IMG/VR virus record: IMGVR_UViG_3300042310_000541
Span: 1 to 64,000 of that record
DNA from: a virus
DNA length: 64,000 nucleotides
Direction: 5' to 3' (one strand)
Below are positions 45,601-54,848 of this stretch, piece after piece. The position numbers and the translations under genes were made by a program. Under the pieces are notes generated by a model. That model ran no database searches, was not told the DNA's origin, and was given only the letters and a program-made list of their open reading frames with translations. Every line of letters starts with the position of its first letter. The first letter of the stretch is position 1.

Positions 45601-48600
45601 TCTGCTAATAAAAACATATCAAATATTATATATAATAAATTTTTAGATCTTTATGAAGCTGAAGAAAATCCTGAGTTAATTGATGCTTATGATTTTATTA
45701 CTGATAATTTTGAAAGAGTTAATTCATTATGGAAAGAAAGACTTTCATCTCTTGGCTTTAAATTTTCAGAAGATAGATTTGATTATACTGAAGATTCTGA
45801 AGAAAGAGGAACTGAAACTCTTGATGAAAAAGAAGAACAAGTAAAAGAAGATTTAAAAGGAACAAAAGATCAAAACTTTGTAAATCAAAAAGACTTACTT
45901 ACTTCAAGCTCAAAAATGTTAATCAAATCTTTAAAAAGATTAAATTACAAAAATGACTTAGGACTAGAAGTTCCATTAGATTTTGGACAAACTTATAATT
46001 ACTTAATAAAGAATATTGCTGGAACTGGCAATAACTATCTTGACATTATGGATAAGCTAAAAAGCTTAGTTAAAGATAAGCCAGAAATTCAACAATTAAT
46101 AGATATGCTTGGAGAAACTGGAGACAGTATATCTAACAAGCAATTTAACTTGCAAACTGCTTTTACTAAAGATTTTAATAAGACAAGAACTGATAGTTTA
46201 ATTACAGTTATTTCACCTAATGGAGCTATAAGAATTATAGATGCTACAAAGATGAATGATGCTGATATGGTTAAAGAGATCTGGAATAGTAATTTAGTAT
46301 CTCTTTTCCCTCAGAATGAAGCAGGAAATCAAGTTATACCTAATGTAAAAGAATTTATTAAAGTAAGAGATAATATTGAGTTCTTAGGTAAGATTGGCAT
46401 TCAATTTAATGAATATGCATTAGATTATTTAAATGAAAATCAAAGTGAGCTAACAGATTCTGTTACAGCTATAAAAAACTATTTAATTGCTCAAGACGGA
46501 AATGTAAATTCTTTATTTTCAAGTAAGTCTGATCTTTATAAAAGGATAGATAATTTAATAAATATAGAGGCTAAATATGCTCCTTATGTAAATGAGCTAA
46601 GCTTTATATCAACAGAAGGCAAGACAGTTTATTCTGTTGGTGAGAATAATGGATTATCAAGAACTATTAATGAAATTAATAAGTCAAAAAACTTGACTGA
46701 ATTAAGACAAAGACTTCCTCATCTTGATACTGTTACAGTTAGAAACAGTCAATACATTAAAAAACTATTTGATGAAAATGGTGTAAAAATACCAGGAGCT
46801 GAGGTTAAGTTATATTTGCAAGATGGTATTAAATCATCTTCAGATGCTGACAATCAAGTTAGGCAATCAACTAGAAAGTCTACTATTGGTGATTTAATGA
46901 CACAACAGTTTAACTCTTTGTTGCAAAAAGGAATATCTTCTTTTATTGTTTCAGCTGATAAATCATCTGAATTTGGAATTGGACTTTCTTTAAAAGAAGG
47001 AAATCTTGTTATACCAATTGATTTTGTTGAGAATAATTTTAATTCACCTAAAATAAAAGAAATATTTAGAGGCTATTTTGAAGATGAATTAAATAGAATT
47101 GCTTTATTTATTCTTGATGAAGTTGGTAATAATATTGATTACTACAGAAAAGAAGCTAAAAACTTTACTATATTTCAAGATATTATTCCATCTGACACAA
47201 GAAAGAGTATTATAAAGAAATTAGATGAACTTAAGAATGAAGGAAAGTCTTATAAAGACGCAAAAGCAAATATAGAAGAATTGCTTGACAATAATTTTGA
47301 AGCTGTTAATAAGAAAACAGTTGAATTCTTTGAAAATTATGAAAAAGAATTGACTAAAATGTCAAAAAAGTTTAAGTTAATAAATGGAGATAATTTTAGT
47401 GGAATAACAGATGATGTTAAAAGCAAGCATTCTAATGAAGCTTTAATAAGAGCAATTGCAATAAATAGTTATATTAACAATGTTGAACAAACAAAATTAT
47501 TTACCGGTGATTTAGCTTTTTATAAAGCAATATATAAAAGAAGTGCTGCATTTGCAGGTACTAAAGAAATACCAAGAGTTGACAGTGCTATTAATTCATA
47601 CTTAACTAAGAATTTTCCTAGAAAAGATGGTAAGGTTCAAGATGGTATGGAAAATGTCGTTGTATTTGAAAATGTTGAGACTCAAAAATTAGAGCTTGAT
47701 GAATACTTAGATGCTTATAAAAAGAAAGGAATTAGCAATGAAGCTGCTTTAAAAATACTTGGATTTACTAAAGCAGATATTGAAAAAATAAATAGAAAAG
47801 AATCTATAGAAAAGTCTAAGGGAAAAGCTTATGCTAAAATGGATGAAGGTGATGCTATGGGTTGGTGCACTATTGATTTTTACAGAGAGTTTATGAATAG
47901 ACTTTCTAATTGGTCAGATGCTCAAGAGTTTGCTTATCAAAAGATGCAAATGCAAAAGTTTGATGATGAAGGAAATTTGACAGAAGGAGAGTTATTGACT
48001 GGAAAAGAAATACAATTATTTCAACAATTAAAACTGCAGTATGCTGGTCCACAAGAAATGACAGGTTCATTATTTGCACCTGCTTATCATAAATTTACTG
48101 TACTTCCATTATTACCAGAGTTAGTTAAAGGTAAAAACATATCTAAGACACTTAAGAATATGACTGATAGTGCTGCTGGATATGGTTTATTTGGTTCAGG
48201 CTCTAAGGTTGGTACTGTTACAAATGCAAATGGTGAATTAACTCCATTTTATACAGGTAAAAACAATGGACAAATAAATTCTGAAGGATACAACATTCAA
48301 AGAGTTTATTATAATTTTTTAGGATTACAACAAAAACCATCTAAGCCACATGATACAGCTGTATTTTCTACTCAGTTTAGAAAAACACCTTGGATTGGAT
48401 CTTTTGAAAATGGCAAAGAGTTAATTGAAGGAGCAATGCAAAGATTTGAAGATTTTTCAAATCTTATTAATCAAAAAACTCAAGATGCAAAAGATGAATT
48501 GTTAATTGAATTAGGAATTAGACCTGGAGATACAACATACACTTCTACTAATGTTGAAAATTTAGTTAATTTATTACAAGATGAAGCTAGACAAAGAAAT

Positions 48601-51600
48601 CTTCCTGATAATTTAATTGAATCAATTGATTTTAGAATTGAAGAAGGCAAACAAATTCTTAAAACTAAATTTGATGCTGTTGTAAATAAAGACAAAATAA
48701 CTTCTATGTTAATGTCTTTAATAGATGCAAGAATCATCAGACAGCAATTTAATGGTGATGCATATGTATTATCATCAGTTGCAGGATTTGAGCCTATAGG
48801 TGAAAGATCTAAGGGCCCTAATGAAGCATTAAGAGGATATACAATAGATCCTGTTACAGGTAAAACACTTCCAGCTGAAGTAATGATACCAATGAGTAAA
48901 AATTATTATCCATTATTTAAAATGTTTGGTAATAATTTAGATAAGTTAAATGAAGCTATAAGAAATAAAGACCCAAAGATTGATCAAAGAGTTTTAGAGT
49001 TGATTGGATGTAGGATTCCAGGACAGGAACATAACTCTAATGAGTATTTAACTATTAAAGAATTTCTTCCTGAAGCCAGTGCAACTACAATGATTGCTCA
49101 TCCTGAGATTGTAGCTAAAGCAGGTAGTGACTTTGATAATGATAAATTATTTACATACAGAGCTAAAATAAATCCAGATGGATCTTATGACACTAAAAGT
49201 ATTGATAATGGCATTGTTAAAGTTTTAAAAGATCAAATATCTCATGAAAGTAATTTTACAAAACTTATAACTCCAAACTCCACTTCTATTGTAGATGAAT
49301 TTGTTGAACATTTGAAATATATAAATTATAAAAACAGGTTAACAATAAAGAATAGAACTGCAAAAGAACCTGCAAAAATAATGGATGAAGATAAGTATTT
49401 AGAAACACTAAATCAAGAAGGTGTTAAATACTCTGACTTATTAAAAATAACAAAACAAATTGAAGCCAGGTATAAACTATGGTTAGCTAAAGATGAAGTT
49501 GGGCCAGTAGCTATTGCTAATGCTTATGGGCCAATAGCTCAAGCTGGAAACTTAACTGCAAATCAATTCTTTTTTAGAGAAACTATTCAGAAAGGTGTAA
49601 AAATTACAGAAAGAGTTCCTGTTAATATAAGATTAAAGCATAATAAAACTGATGATGGTAAGATAAATCTTGCAGCTTATTTAGATGCAGAAAAAGTTAA
49701 CCCTATAACACAGGTTAATGGACAACAGATTAACATTGTTGTGGATGCTGCAAATGAAGTTGAACCTTCAGTAGCTTATTTAAATATGGTTATGGAAACA
49801 TTGCCTGTTTATTTATATTTGAATAGAGCCGGTGTTGAATTTCAAACTGTTGCATCTTTTATGACTCAAAATATAATGACAGAGTATTTAACCTTAAAAG
49901 GTATATCTAACTCTGCATTGTCAAAAGTACTTGGCCTTGATGCAGACTCAAATGCAATTACTCAAGCTAGAAAGAAATACGTTGATTATTTGCTTAATAA
50001 TATTGCAGAATTAAAAGGAAAAGAAGAAAATCTTCCTGCTTTTTTAGCTGAGCATCAAAAAGATGAATTAAGCAAAAGTGATTTAATGGATTATTTAGAA
50101 GTTGAAAATCAAGAAGGTATAGAGTATGCAATTACTCAACTTCAAGTTTTAGATGATTATACTGAATACAGAGAACATGCTAGAATGTTAAATGAAGCTG
50201 TAAGAACAACTAATCATGATTCAGCAGGTACTGGACAAAATCTAATATCAGTTGAAGAGAAAAAATTGCTTGAAATAAAAGTTGCTAAAGCTGGTTTTAT
50301 TAATGGACTTGAAAGAGTTAAAGATACATTTTTAGGTGCTTTTAATCAAGATGAATTAGCATTAAAAGCTTATAGTCCTTTCTTCTATACAAAGAGTGAT
50401 TCTGTTGTAAAAAATAACACAATTTATTTATTGCAAGAAGTAAAGAATAATAACTTTATTTTTAGCAAAGATGATTCAGTAAAGACAGGTAATTTAATAG
50501 AGAATGATTTTATTAATTTTATAGTTCAAAATTATGGCTATGAAAATCCTTCTCAAAGAATGGATGAATTGTTTAGAGGAGAAAATAGTATTGCTAAAAG
50601 AGTGTTAGAATTAAAGAACAGAGCAAAAAGTTTAAATAAACCTAAAGATGAATTAACCAGTAGAGAATTAGAAGAAAAAGAAATTGTTGATAATATTTTA
50701 ATATCTCAATTGTATCCTATGTTAAGGACTGAAAAGAAGTCTGTTGACAATATAAAACTTTTTAATAAAAAGATTGATACATACACAAGCAATCAATTGA
50801 CTGAAGCTTTTAGGCAATTAATGTCATTAGATCCGGAGTTAACAAAAGATATTATAGACTTAGGAATACTGCAATCAGGATTAAATAACAGTCCTATTAC
50901 ATTCTTAGGAATTATACCTAATTCTTATTATAGTGAAGTTGTCAATAAAGGATTTGACAAATTCTCTGAAATGAATAATAAAGATGAAATTATAAAGCAA
51001 TTTAATCAATTATTTTTAAGAAACAATGCTAAAGATAGATTTATAAGCAAAGTTGCTTATGTTAAAGGTTTAAATAAAGAAGAATTAGGAGATGGAATGT
51101 TTGGTAAGAATTTCTTAATGAAAAATTACATTCCTTCAATGAAAGACAATGTTGAAACTAATGTTGAATCTACTGAAAAATCTAATGTTCAAGATCCAAA
51201 AACACCAGAGTTTAATAAACTTCCAGGTAAATCACTAACACCTAGTATGACTTATGCTGGTATAGGATCTAGACAAACACCACAAGAAGCTCTTGATCTT
51301 ATGACTCAAATTGCTAAGTATCTTGATGATTTAGGTTATACATTAAGAAGTGGTGCAGCAGAAGGTGCAGACACAGCATTTGAAAATGGAGCAACAAAAA
51401 AGGAAATATTTAAAGGATTTGATAAAACAGGTCAAAGAGAAATAAATGTTGCTAATGAAATACATCCTGATCTTCAGGGTGCTATGAATGCATCTAAATC
51501 TAAAAAAATAAAATCAAGATTAGCTGAAGGTGCAACACAAGAAGAAGCTGAAAAATCAGGTGAAAAATCTGCATGGGCTGTTCAAAACTTAATGGCTAGA

Positions 51601-54600
51601 AATACTAATCAAGTATTTGGTGCTAATTTAGATACACCAGTAGATTTTGTATTATTCTGGGCACAAGAAATTCCTGGTTCAATTAGACCAAAAGGTGGTA
51701 CAGGACAAGCTGTAGAAATGGCAAGAAGAAAAGGTATTCCTACTATTAATATGGCAGATGCTAATTGGAAAGAACAATTAAAAGCAGCTATTGCTAATAA
51801 GTCTTCTGCTCAACCTGCCACTAGTGTTAAACCTACAATAGATACATCAAGAGAGTGGAAAAGTGATTTAGAGTCAAGACCAGTTTACACTTCAGAAGGA
51901 GTTAATACTATGAGAACAAGTGATGCTAATGCTTTTGAAAATTTTGGCAATCCTTTTAGTGAAGCTGGATATGGAGGAACTATAAAAGTTGATAGTGTTA
52001 AAGAAGCAGTTTTAGCATATAAAGAATGGCTGTTAGGTAATAATTATCAAGATGTTAAACCACAGCAAAGAGAATGGATACTTAATCAAATAAATTCAGG
52101 TAAACTTGATGGAGCTACATTATTGTATGCAGGAAAATTAGAAGCAAGAGGACAGGGTATGCATCCTATAGCATTAGCTGAAGTTGTTGAACAATTAAGA
52201 ACTACTCAACCATCTACTAGTGTTGACCAAGAATTTAAAAAAGGAGTAGAAATATCTTCTAATTCTAAAGGATTAGCTGCAGCTCTTACTAATCCAACAG
52301 AATTAGCTAAATCTAAAGGTAATCTTGCACAATCTTATCCTGTTCAATTAGATTTATTAATAGGAGTTAATAAAAAAGGAATCAATTCAAAAACAGGTGT
52401 TGCAGAAGACTCTGAAGCTGCTTATCAAGCATTAAAAGATACAGCTACTAAAGATGAAGGGCCTAATAGTACTTACAATCTTATGGTAGATATTATAAAA
52501 GCTAAACTTGAACAACATCCTAGACTTGCAAGTGAAATAAAGAAACTAGGTGGTTCTGATTGGATATTATCCTCTACACATCAGCCAACTTCTAAAAATA
52601 GTGTTTGGGAGACAGGAGGTAAAAATTGGTTTATTAAAGCTCTTAATGATGCTTATTTATTAACTGGAAATAATTTTAAAACTAAAATTGATCAATTTAA
52701 TTATACTTATAATCCAAATACAGGAGAAGTAATACACAACTCTAAAACTGGAGATAAAGTAGAAGATAATGAAACTCAAATAAACAAAGTGTTAGCTCAA
52801 TATGCTGTAGAAAGTGGATATGATATTAAAACATTTAACAATGCTGAATATGTAAAAATAAATGATAAAGTTTTAAATGCAAAAAGCGGAAATTTAGTTA
52901 CTCAAAAACAAATATTAGATTTATTTAATAACGCTGAAGCAGTTAAAAATATTGACAATAATACTCAAGAAGTATCAGTTGATAATACTTTTACATTTGC
53001 TGATGGTGTATCAATAAATACCGGCAATATAAAATTAAATGAACAGCAAAAGCAAGCATTGCAATTAGCTGTAAATGCAATAAATAATAAACAAACTAAA
53101 TTTGTACTTAAGGGATATGCAGGAACAGGAAAAAGTACAATTGCTAAATTTATACAATTTTACATAGAAAAAAAACATAGGGGAGCAAAGCAAATTGCAT
53201 ATGCAGCTCCTATGCACAAAGCTTCTATCAATTTATTGATTCAATTAATAAGAGGTGGAAATTTAAAATCATTACCAAATACTGTTGCTAAATTTTTAAA
53301 TAAAAGAAAAATTGATGGTAAATTTGTTCCAGGTCCAAAAAACTTAATGCCTATTAATGGAGTTGCAATTATAGATGAATCATCCATGATTGATAATATA
53401 GACTATAATGACATAGTAAAACTTGCTAAAGATAAGAATTCAACTGTTATATTTATGGGTGATCCAGCTCAGTTGCCACCTGTAGCAAGTAATACATTAA
53501 GCCCTGCTCTAACATATACTCAAGACAATGAAGGTGTAGAATTAACTGAAGTTATGAGACAAAAAGAAACTAATCCTGTTTTAAATCTAGTTACAGCTAT
53601 AAGAAGCAATCTTTTAAAAATAACAGAAAGTTTTTCTTTTGATTCAAATGTAAATGATAAAAAAGAAGGAAATGAATTTATTAAAGATAGAACGCAATTT
53701 ATGGATAAAATAAATGAATTATTTTCTTCAGATGAATATAAAAAAGATCCTACATATGCAAAAATAGTAACTTATTCTAATAATTCTGTTTATAATTACA
53801 ATCAAACAATTTTTGCAAAAATGAATATAGATGAGCCATATGGTGTTGGTTCTGTTCTTATGGGATATGAACAATCAACTCCTGAGCCAGTTGTTCATAA
53901 TGGCCAAGACTATGAAGTAGTAGAAAATAAATACAAAGATGAAGACAATTCATATCTTCTTTCAGCAAATATTAATGGTTCTACTTATGAAATTAAAGGT
54001 AAAATTTCAGGCTGGAATGTAAAAATTAAAAGAATCTTTAATGAAGAAGATACTGCATTAATTAAAAGTAGTGGTTCTACAGCTTCATTATTAGATTCTC
54101 AAGAAATATTTATAATTAATCCATATGATGACAGCAATATAGATATAATGATGCAATTTTTAAAATTCAAAGAAGTGATTTCAGATAATAGTATTCCTTG
54201 GAGAAGCAGAGCTGATGCTAGTGAAAGATTAGATAGATTGTTTAGCAAATATCAATTTCCTGAAGATTTGCTAATGTTTGAAGGAAAACCTACAACTTTA
54301 TCTATGCTTAAAAACAAAAGACCTGATTTGTTTAAACTTCAAGAAAATGGTAAAACAAAATTTGAAGAATTAAATATTAAAGCTTTTTATAATAAAAACA
54401 TAGATTATGGATATGCTGTAACATCACACAAAGCTCAAGGTTCTACATACAAAAATGTATTTGTTGATTATCAAAATATGGATAATCCATTCAACAACAG
54501 GGTGATTAGCTACAATGGAGATGCATATGGAAATGAAAGAAATATGTTAAAATATGTTGCATTAAGTAGAACATCTGGAATGAATTACATATACACCAGT

Positions 54601-54840
54601 AAAGCTACAAATAATATTTCCAAATCTAAAGAAAATAACGTACCTTTGACTTCTGAAGATGACATTATTTTAGATACATTAGGTGAAAGCACTTATGATT
54701 CATCATTAAGGAAGTTAAGAGATGCATTTTCAATGTACAATGGATTTTTTAATTCAAATGGAATAACAAACATAGATCAATTAAATAAATTGAGTGAAAG
54801 TAAATTAGATGAATTATTAGTTAAATATTGCAAAATATAA
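39616..54840 (+). CDS. Giant virion RNA polymerase multidomain protein (5074 aa): zincin, RNAP, SLOG, DUF4326, NADAR-like, SF1 helicase
   Basis: A single uninterrupted 15.2-kb frame. Visible parts in order: N-terminal hydrophobic helices (about 165-185, 370-390); Lys/Glu-rich coils; HEAFH zincin motif at 1851-1855; a GDAMGW segment near 2746; AGSDFDNDKLF with D3172, D3174 and D3176, matching the metal-binding DxDxD loop of YonO/crAss-like RNA polymerases; a SLOG domain at about 3878-4060 (TYAGIGSRQTP, LRSGAAEGAD); a DUF4326-like domain at about 4081-4195; a possible NADAR-like segment at about 4208-4352; and an SF1 helicase at about 4475-5060 with Walker A GYAGTGKST (4500-4508), Walker B AIIDESSM, GDPAQLPPV, TSHKAQGST and YVALSRT. 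Virion RNA polymerases of this order transcribe early phage genes after injection. The helicase and nucleotide-sensing parts are additions I infer to act in the infected cell. Limits between domains are approximate. Confidence 0.82.
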   Translation: MPENENEFIFSKDLKLSKTDPNLKVTPSGTSGVLSGAFGNTDFGESQFDSPDLPASSIMSGEYKDIRGDIQSKTDKWFNAVPRLISKVGTEVAKTPAYLYALGEAVATDKSLAESLNNSWLNALQNLDDKTKKEFAIYKPKSVVEGNLWDNISSASFWTDEGVDGVGFLLAMMAPAGALRLANLSGKMTKFGIGINTAKNLELGAGTLLNTTLESAAESKGLVDKIKPMLDEQWAEKVANGMDPELAEKLKNEMLNKAGFDSFMQNMILIAGPNFLMNKKMLGRFIPDKTSMSAIEDASGKFIAPIKLTKKQIAGNYGKSLLESSVSEGLIEEGGQFAIENYNEKVALGSNDVSLISEYIDGLSTTEGQKSVFLGAFLGSMSAVAGEYGKAAKDFKKNTNLYSMMKKNEDAYISSINELYDVNEKGEPQLNPKRTAEYLVAMHKNMTDAELKDDYARLGNEEGYAFIANKDFTRFAASYLMNGGNVDGLNKHIDELSAKLLENEKKSNPDKNDLDEVKFKSDLKQKAKQLEKAIKSIDSSVNVKVKSENKPLLAKFANDLFNTALNETSNQMFIKDRINDLNLRRLELTNALSADIPQNKIEADKIEKQIELYNKDFETSVKDYEKLFDKNEQEIAFAWYEKQDVKTDKDIEKTKKKVKKNDIKSFAERIRNGEDVYSDEDQAFFNENRKEIEKELNSNPANEVIETPFTEEDNEVDLENKRRKNADDLMHISSLREKAKKQKELEETLSNSTDLNGLSDRAQVKYSGMEGRIYKHENENLYIFVDNKTGKEYEIPQDEEFGYDGKLHDYGIFELGKENSIFDIITINDSGNFVINNKEYINNYSNPLNAINRDKNGNIISVTLSNKKGQPRTFKKFADEMAYAILLQTYDKLENESKRTREETKRKLTEPITEQDSQRKEQDNDGSNSEESRKIEEAIAKLQQGIEESRNELNNTEKDKEQAEFFEFAMQSETSEELLEYVELLKGSKYTDALNGLYKQLVESEREKKKEKLTEQDLISELFGNPEQEYPEDFEIPSADEVDDSEPIINQDKGKKAKTVTKTNQGFDGIIYRDINKDDHSLIGESQNTYILRNFRTKNTIEIAKSDLSQFERINKVQNQRVFRWINKNEVKGYRLRIVTKNNNIDLYREILQDNPDALLYETNNPNYTGIWTVITNDKNEIVRVDGKLLAMTLETVDRVLNDDLIVDKKKGTEDIAAIREAAINTTDPNAYFEVNSKSNGIAQFENKENGKRVRNSVIGRIINKFSDTFKLTLATQKGTYLNGIPLDLGKLYIEDKDGRVLDLLPRLINESEINLIINLLEQEITGNKEIDKPIDEIKKIISFKKTANPQYQLYISNGELFFGEDSLNKNNFEEKIEDLISFLESKRVNANNLYINKNIQVPTTNGKGKTISYAEYLLEGENPMFGTDLKDKSNIQFLNQYLRYNPTIKYAEEVVEDSDLPTEDDINSGVIIDSLGVSEIDNKKNEIELVAREINRLVGLRSNDKVVRQAIIDSNNKKITLEELDTITKNWNNANGLTNAFAKITRLRRELDVLEGKPIATTPVSTDTKADIERRNTFTRATQMKVLPKGTPIFGGKTADGKTEFLDDKLQFNNGDRITFFAEKERTGIYKDGKIVETGTNNPWGLVGILMDVKGYIKNQSNINTELAALENKGNIAIDSLLVDEPTNIIAPKLMTVQVDLLSLSIDELKNVATQIRQKAVDARQAEKEGKTIIGGSQAIESDYQAVKKYIADLVSLNNTGQDAEIVNQEKNTTPPKKNKPRRDELNRLRSRTADTTLVDKKEIEWFKYNFPTIPIDKVIGLIEQKSMGRFLSSARVLLSDQAVTGTLYHEAFHAVTQLYLTKEEVDRLYKEVAERTGITDRFEAEELLAEDFINYKKNGAVLKGAPQRNTLFRKILNAIKDFLGLKASDINEVYRRLDSGYYRNSKVVGLKEFSSLNKDSDKEFVTKEKGTKFLIDTLDGMDLMFFNATLHPDSANKNISNIIYNKFLDLYEAEENPELIDAYDFITDNFERVNSLWKERLSSLGFKFSEDRFDYTEDSEERGTETLDEKEEQVKEDLKGTKDQNFVNQKDLLTSSSKMLIKSLKRLNYKNDLGLEVPLDFGQTYNYLIKNIAGTGNNYLDIMDKLKSLVKDKPEIQQLIDMLGETGDSISNKQFNLQTAFTKDFNKTRTDSLITVISPNGAIRIIDATKMNDADMVKEIWNSNLVSLFPQNEAGNQVIPNVKEFIKVRDNIEFLGKIGIQFNEYALDYLNENQSELTDSVTAIKNYLIAQDGNVNSLFSSKSDLYKRIDNLINIEAKYAPYVNELSFISTEGKTVYSVGENNGLSRTINEINKSKNLTELRQRLPHLDTVTVRNSQYIKKLFDENGVKIPGAEVKLYLQDGIKSSSDADNQVRQSTRKSTIGDLMTQQFNSLLQKGISSFIVSADKSSEFGIGLSLKEGNLVIPIDFVENNFNSPKIKEIFRGYFEDELNRIALFILDEVGNNIDYYRKEAKNFTIFQDIIPSDTRKSIIKKLDELKNEGKSYKDAKANIEELLDNNFEAVNKKTVEFFENYEKELTKMSKKFKLINGDNFSGITDDVKSKHSNEALIRAIAINSYINNVEQTKLFTGDLAFYKAIYKRSAAFAGTKEIPRVDSAINSYLTKNFPRKDGKVQDGMENVVVFENVETQKLELDEYLDAYKKKGISNEAALKILGFTKADIEKINRKESIEKSKGKAYAKMDEGDAMGWCTIDFYREFMNRLSNWSDAQEFAYQKMQMQKFDDEGNLTEGELLTGKEIQLFQQLKLQYAGPQEMTGSLFAPAYHKFTVLPLLPELVKGKNISKTLKNMTDSAAGYGLFGSGSKVGTVTNANGELTPFYTGKNNGQINSEGYNIQRVYYNFLGLQQKPSKPHDTAVFSTQFRKTPWIGSFENGKELIEGAMQRFEDFSNLINQKTQDAKDELLIELGIRPGDTTYTSTNVENLVNLLQDEARQRNLPDNLIESIDFRIEEGKQILKTKFDAVVNKDKITSMLMSLIDARIIRQQFNGDAYVLSSVAGFEPIGERSKGPNEALRGYTIDPVTGKTLPAEVMIPMSKNYYPLFKMFGNNLDKLNEAIRNKDPKIDQRVLELIGCRIPGQEHNSNEYLTIKEFLPEASATTMIAHPEIVAKAGSDFDNDKLFTYRAKINPDGSYDTKSIDNGIVKVLKDQISHESNFTKLITPNSTSIVDEFVEHLKYINYKNRLTIKNRTAKEPAKIMDEDKYLETLNQEGVKYSDLLKITKQIEARYKLWLAKDEVGPVAIANAYGPIAQAGNLTANQFFFRETIQKGVKITERVPVNIRLKHNKTDDGKINLAAYLDAEKVNPITQVNGQQINIVVDAANEVEPSVAYLNMVMETLPVYLYLNRAGVEFQTVASFMTQNIMTEYLTLKGISNSALSKVLGLDADSNAITQARKKYVDYLLNNIAELKGKEENLPAFLAEHQKDELSKSDLMDYLEVENQEGIEYAITQLQVLDDYTEYREHARMLNEAVRTTNHDSAGTGQNLISVEEKKLLEIKVAKAGFINGLERVKDTFLGAFNQDELALKAYSPFFYTKSDSVVKNNTIYLLQEVKNNNFIFSKDDSVKTGNLIENDFINFIVQNYGYENPSQRMDELFRGENSIAKRVLELKNRAKSLNKPKDELTSRELEEKEIVDNILISQLYPMLRTEKKSVDNIKLFNKKIDTYTSNQLTEAFRQLMSLDPELTKDIIDLGILQSGLNNSPITFLGIIPNSYYSEVVNKGFDKFSEMNNKDEIIKQFNQLFLRNNAKDRFISKVAYVKGLNKEELGDGMFGKNFLMKNYIPSMKDNVETNVESTEKSNVQDPKTPEFNKLPGKSLTPSMTYAGIGSRQTPQEALDLMTQIAKYLDDLGYTLRSGAAEGADTAFENGATKKEIFKGFDKTGQREINVANEIHPDLQGAMNASKSKKIKSRLAEGATQEEAEKSGEKSAWAVQNLMARNTNQVFGANLDTPVDFVLFWAQEIPGSIRPKGGTGQAVEMARRKGIPTINMADANWKEQLKAAIANKSSAQPATSVKPTIDTSREWKSDLESRPVYTSEGVNTMRTSDANAFENFGNPFSEAGYGGTIKVDSVKEAVLAYKEWLLGNNYQDVKPQQREWILNQINSGKLDGATLLYAGKLEARGQGMHPIALAEVVEQLRTTQPSTSVDQEFKKGVEISSNSKGLAAALTNPTELAKSKGNLAQSYPVQLDLLIGVNKKGINSKTGVAEDSEAAYQALKDTATKDEGPNSTYNLMVDIIKAKLEQHPRLASEIKKLGGSDWILSSTHQPTSKNSVWETGGKNWFIKALNDAYLLTGNNFKTKIDQFNYTYNPNTGEVIHNSKTGDKVEDNETQINKVLAQYAVESGYDIKTFNNAEYVKINDKVLNAKSGNLVTQKQILDLFNNAEAVKNIDNNTQEVSVDNTFTFADGVSINTGNIKLNEQQKQALQLAVNAINNKQTKFVLKGYAGTGKSTIAKFIQFYIEKKHRGAKQIAYAAPMHKASINLLIQLIRGGNLKSLPNTVAKFLNKRKIDGKFVPGPKNLMPINGVAIIDESSMIDNIDYNDIVKLAKDKNSTVIFMGDPAQLPPVASNTLSPALTYTQDNEGVELTEVMRQKETNPVLNLVTAIRSNLLKITESFSFDSNVNDKKEGNEFIKDRTQFMDKINELFSSDEYKKDPTYAKIVTYSNNSVYNYNQTIFAKMNIDEPYGVGSVLMGYEQSTPEPVVHNGQDYEVVENKYKDEDNSYLLSANINGSTYEIKGKISGWNVKIKRIFNEEDTALIKSSGSTASLLDSQEIFIINPYDDSNIDIMMQFLKFKEVISDNSIPWRSRADASERLDRLFSKYQFPEDLLMFEGKPTTLSMLKNKRPDLFKLQENGKTKFEELNIKAFYNKNIDYGYAVTSHKAQGSTYKNVFVDYQNMDNPFNNRVISYNGDAYGNERNMLKYVALSRTSGMNYIYTSKATNNISKSKENNVPLTSEDDIILDTLGESTYDSSLRKLRDAFSMYNGFFNSNGITNIDQLNKLSESKLDELLVKYCKI

Positions 54841-54848
54841 TAATCAAA

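Noticed and set aside
39616-54840. Giant frame as an artefact from joined genes
   Set aside because: The frame is continuous with uniform AT-rich codon use and recognisable domains all along, and giant virion proteins are known in crAss-like phages.
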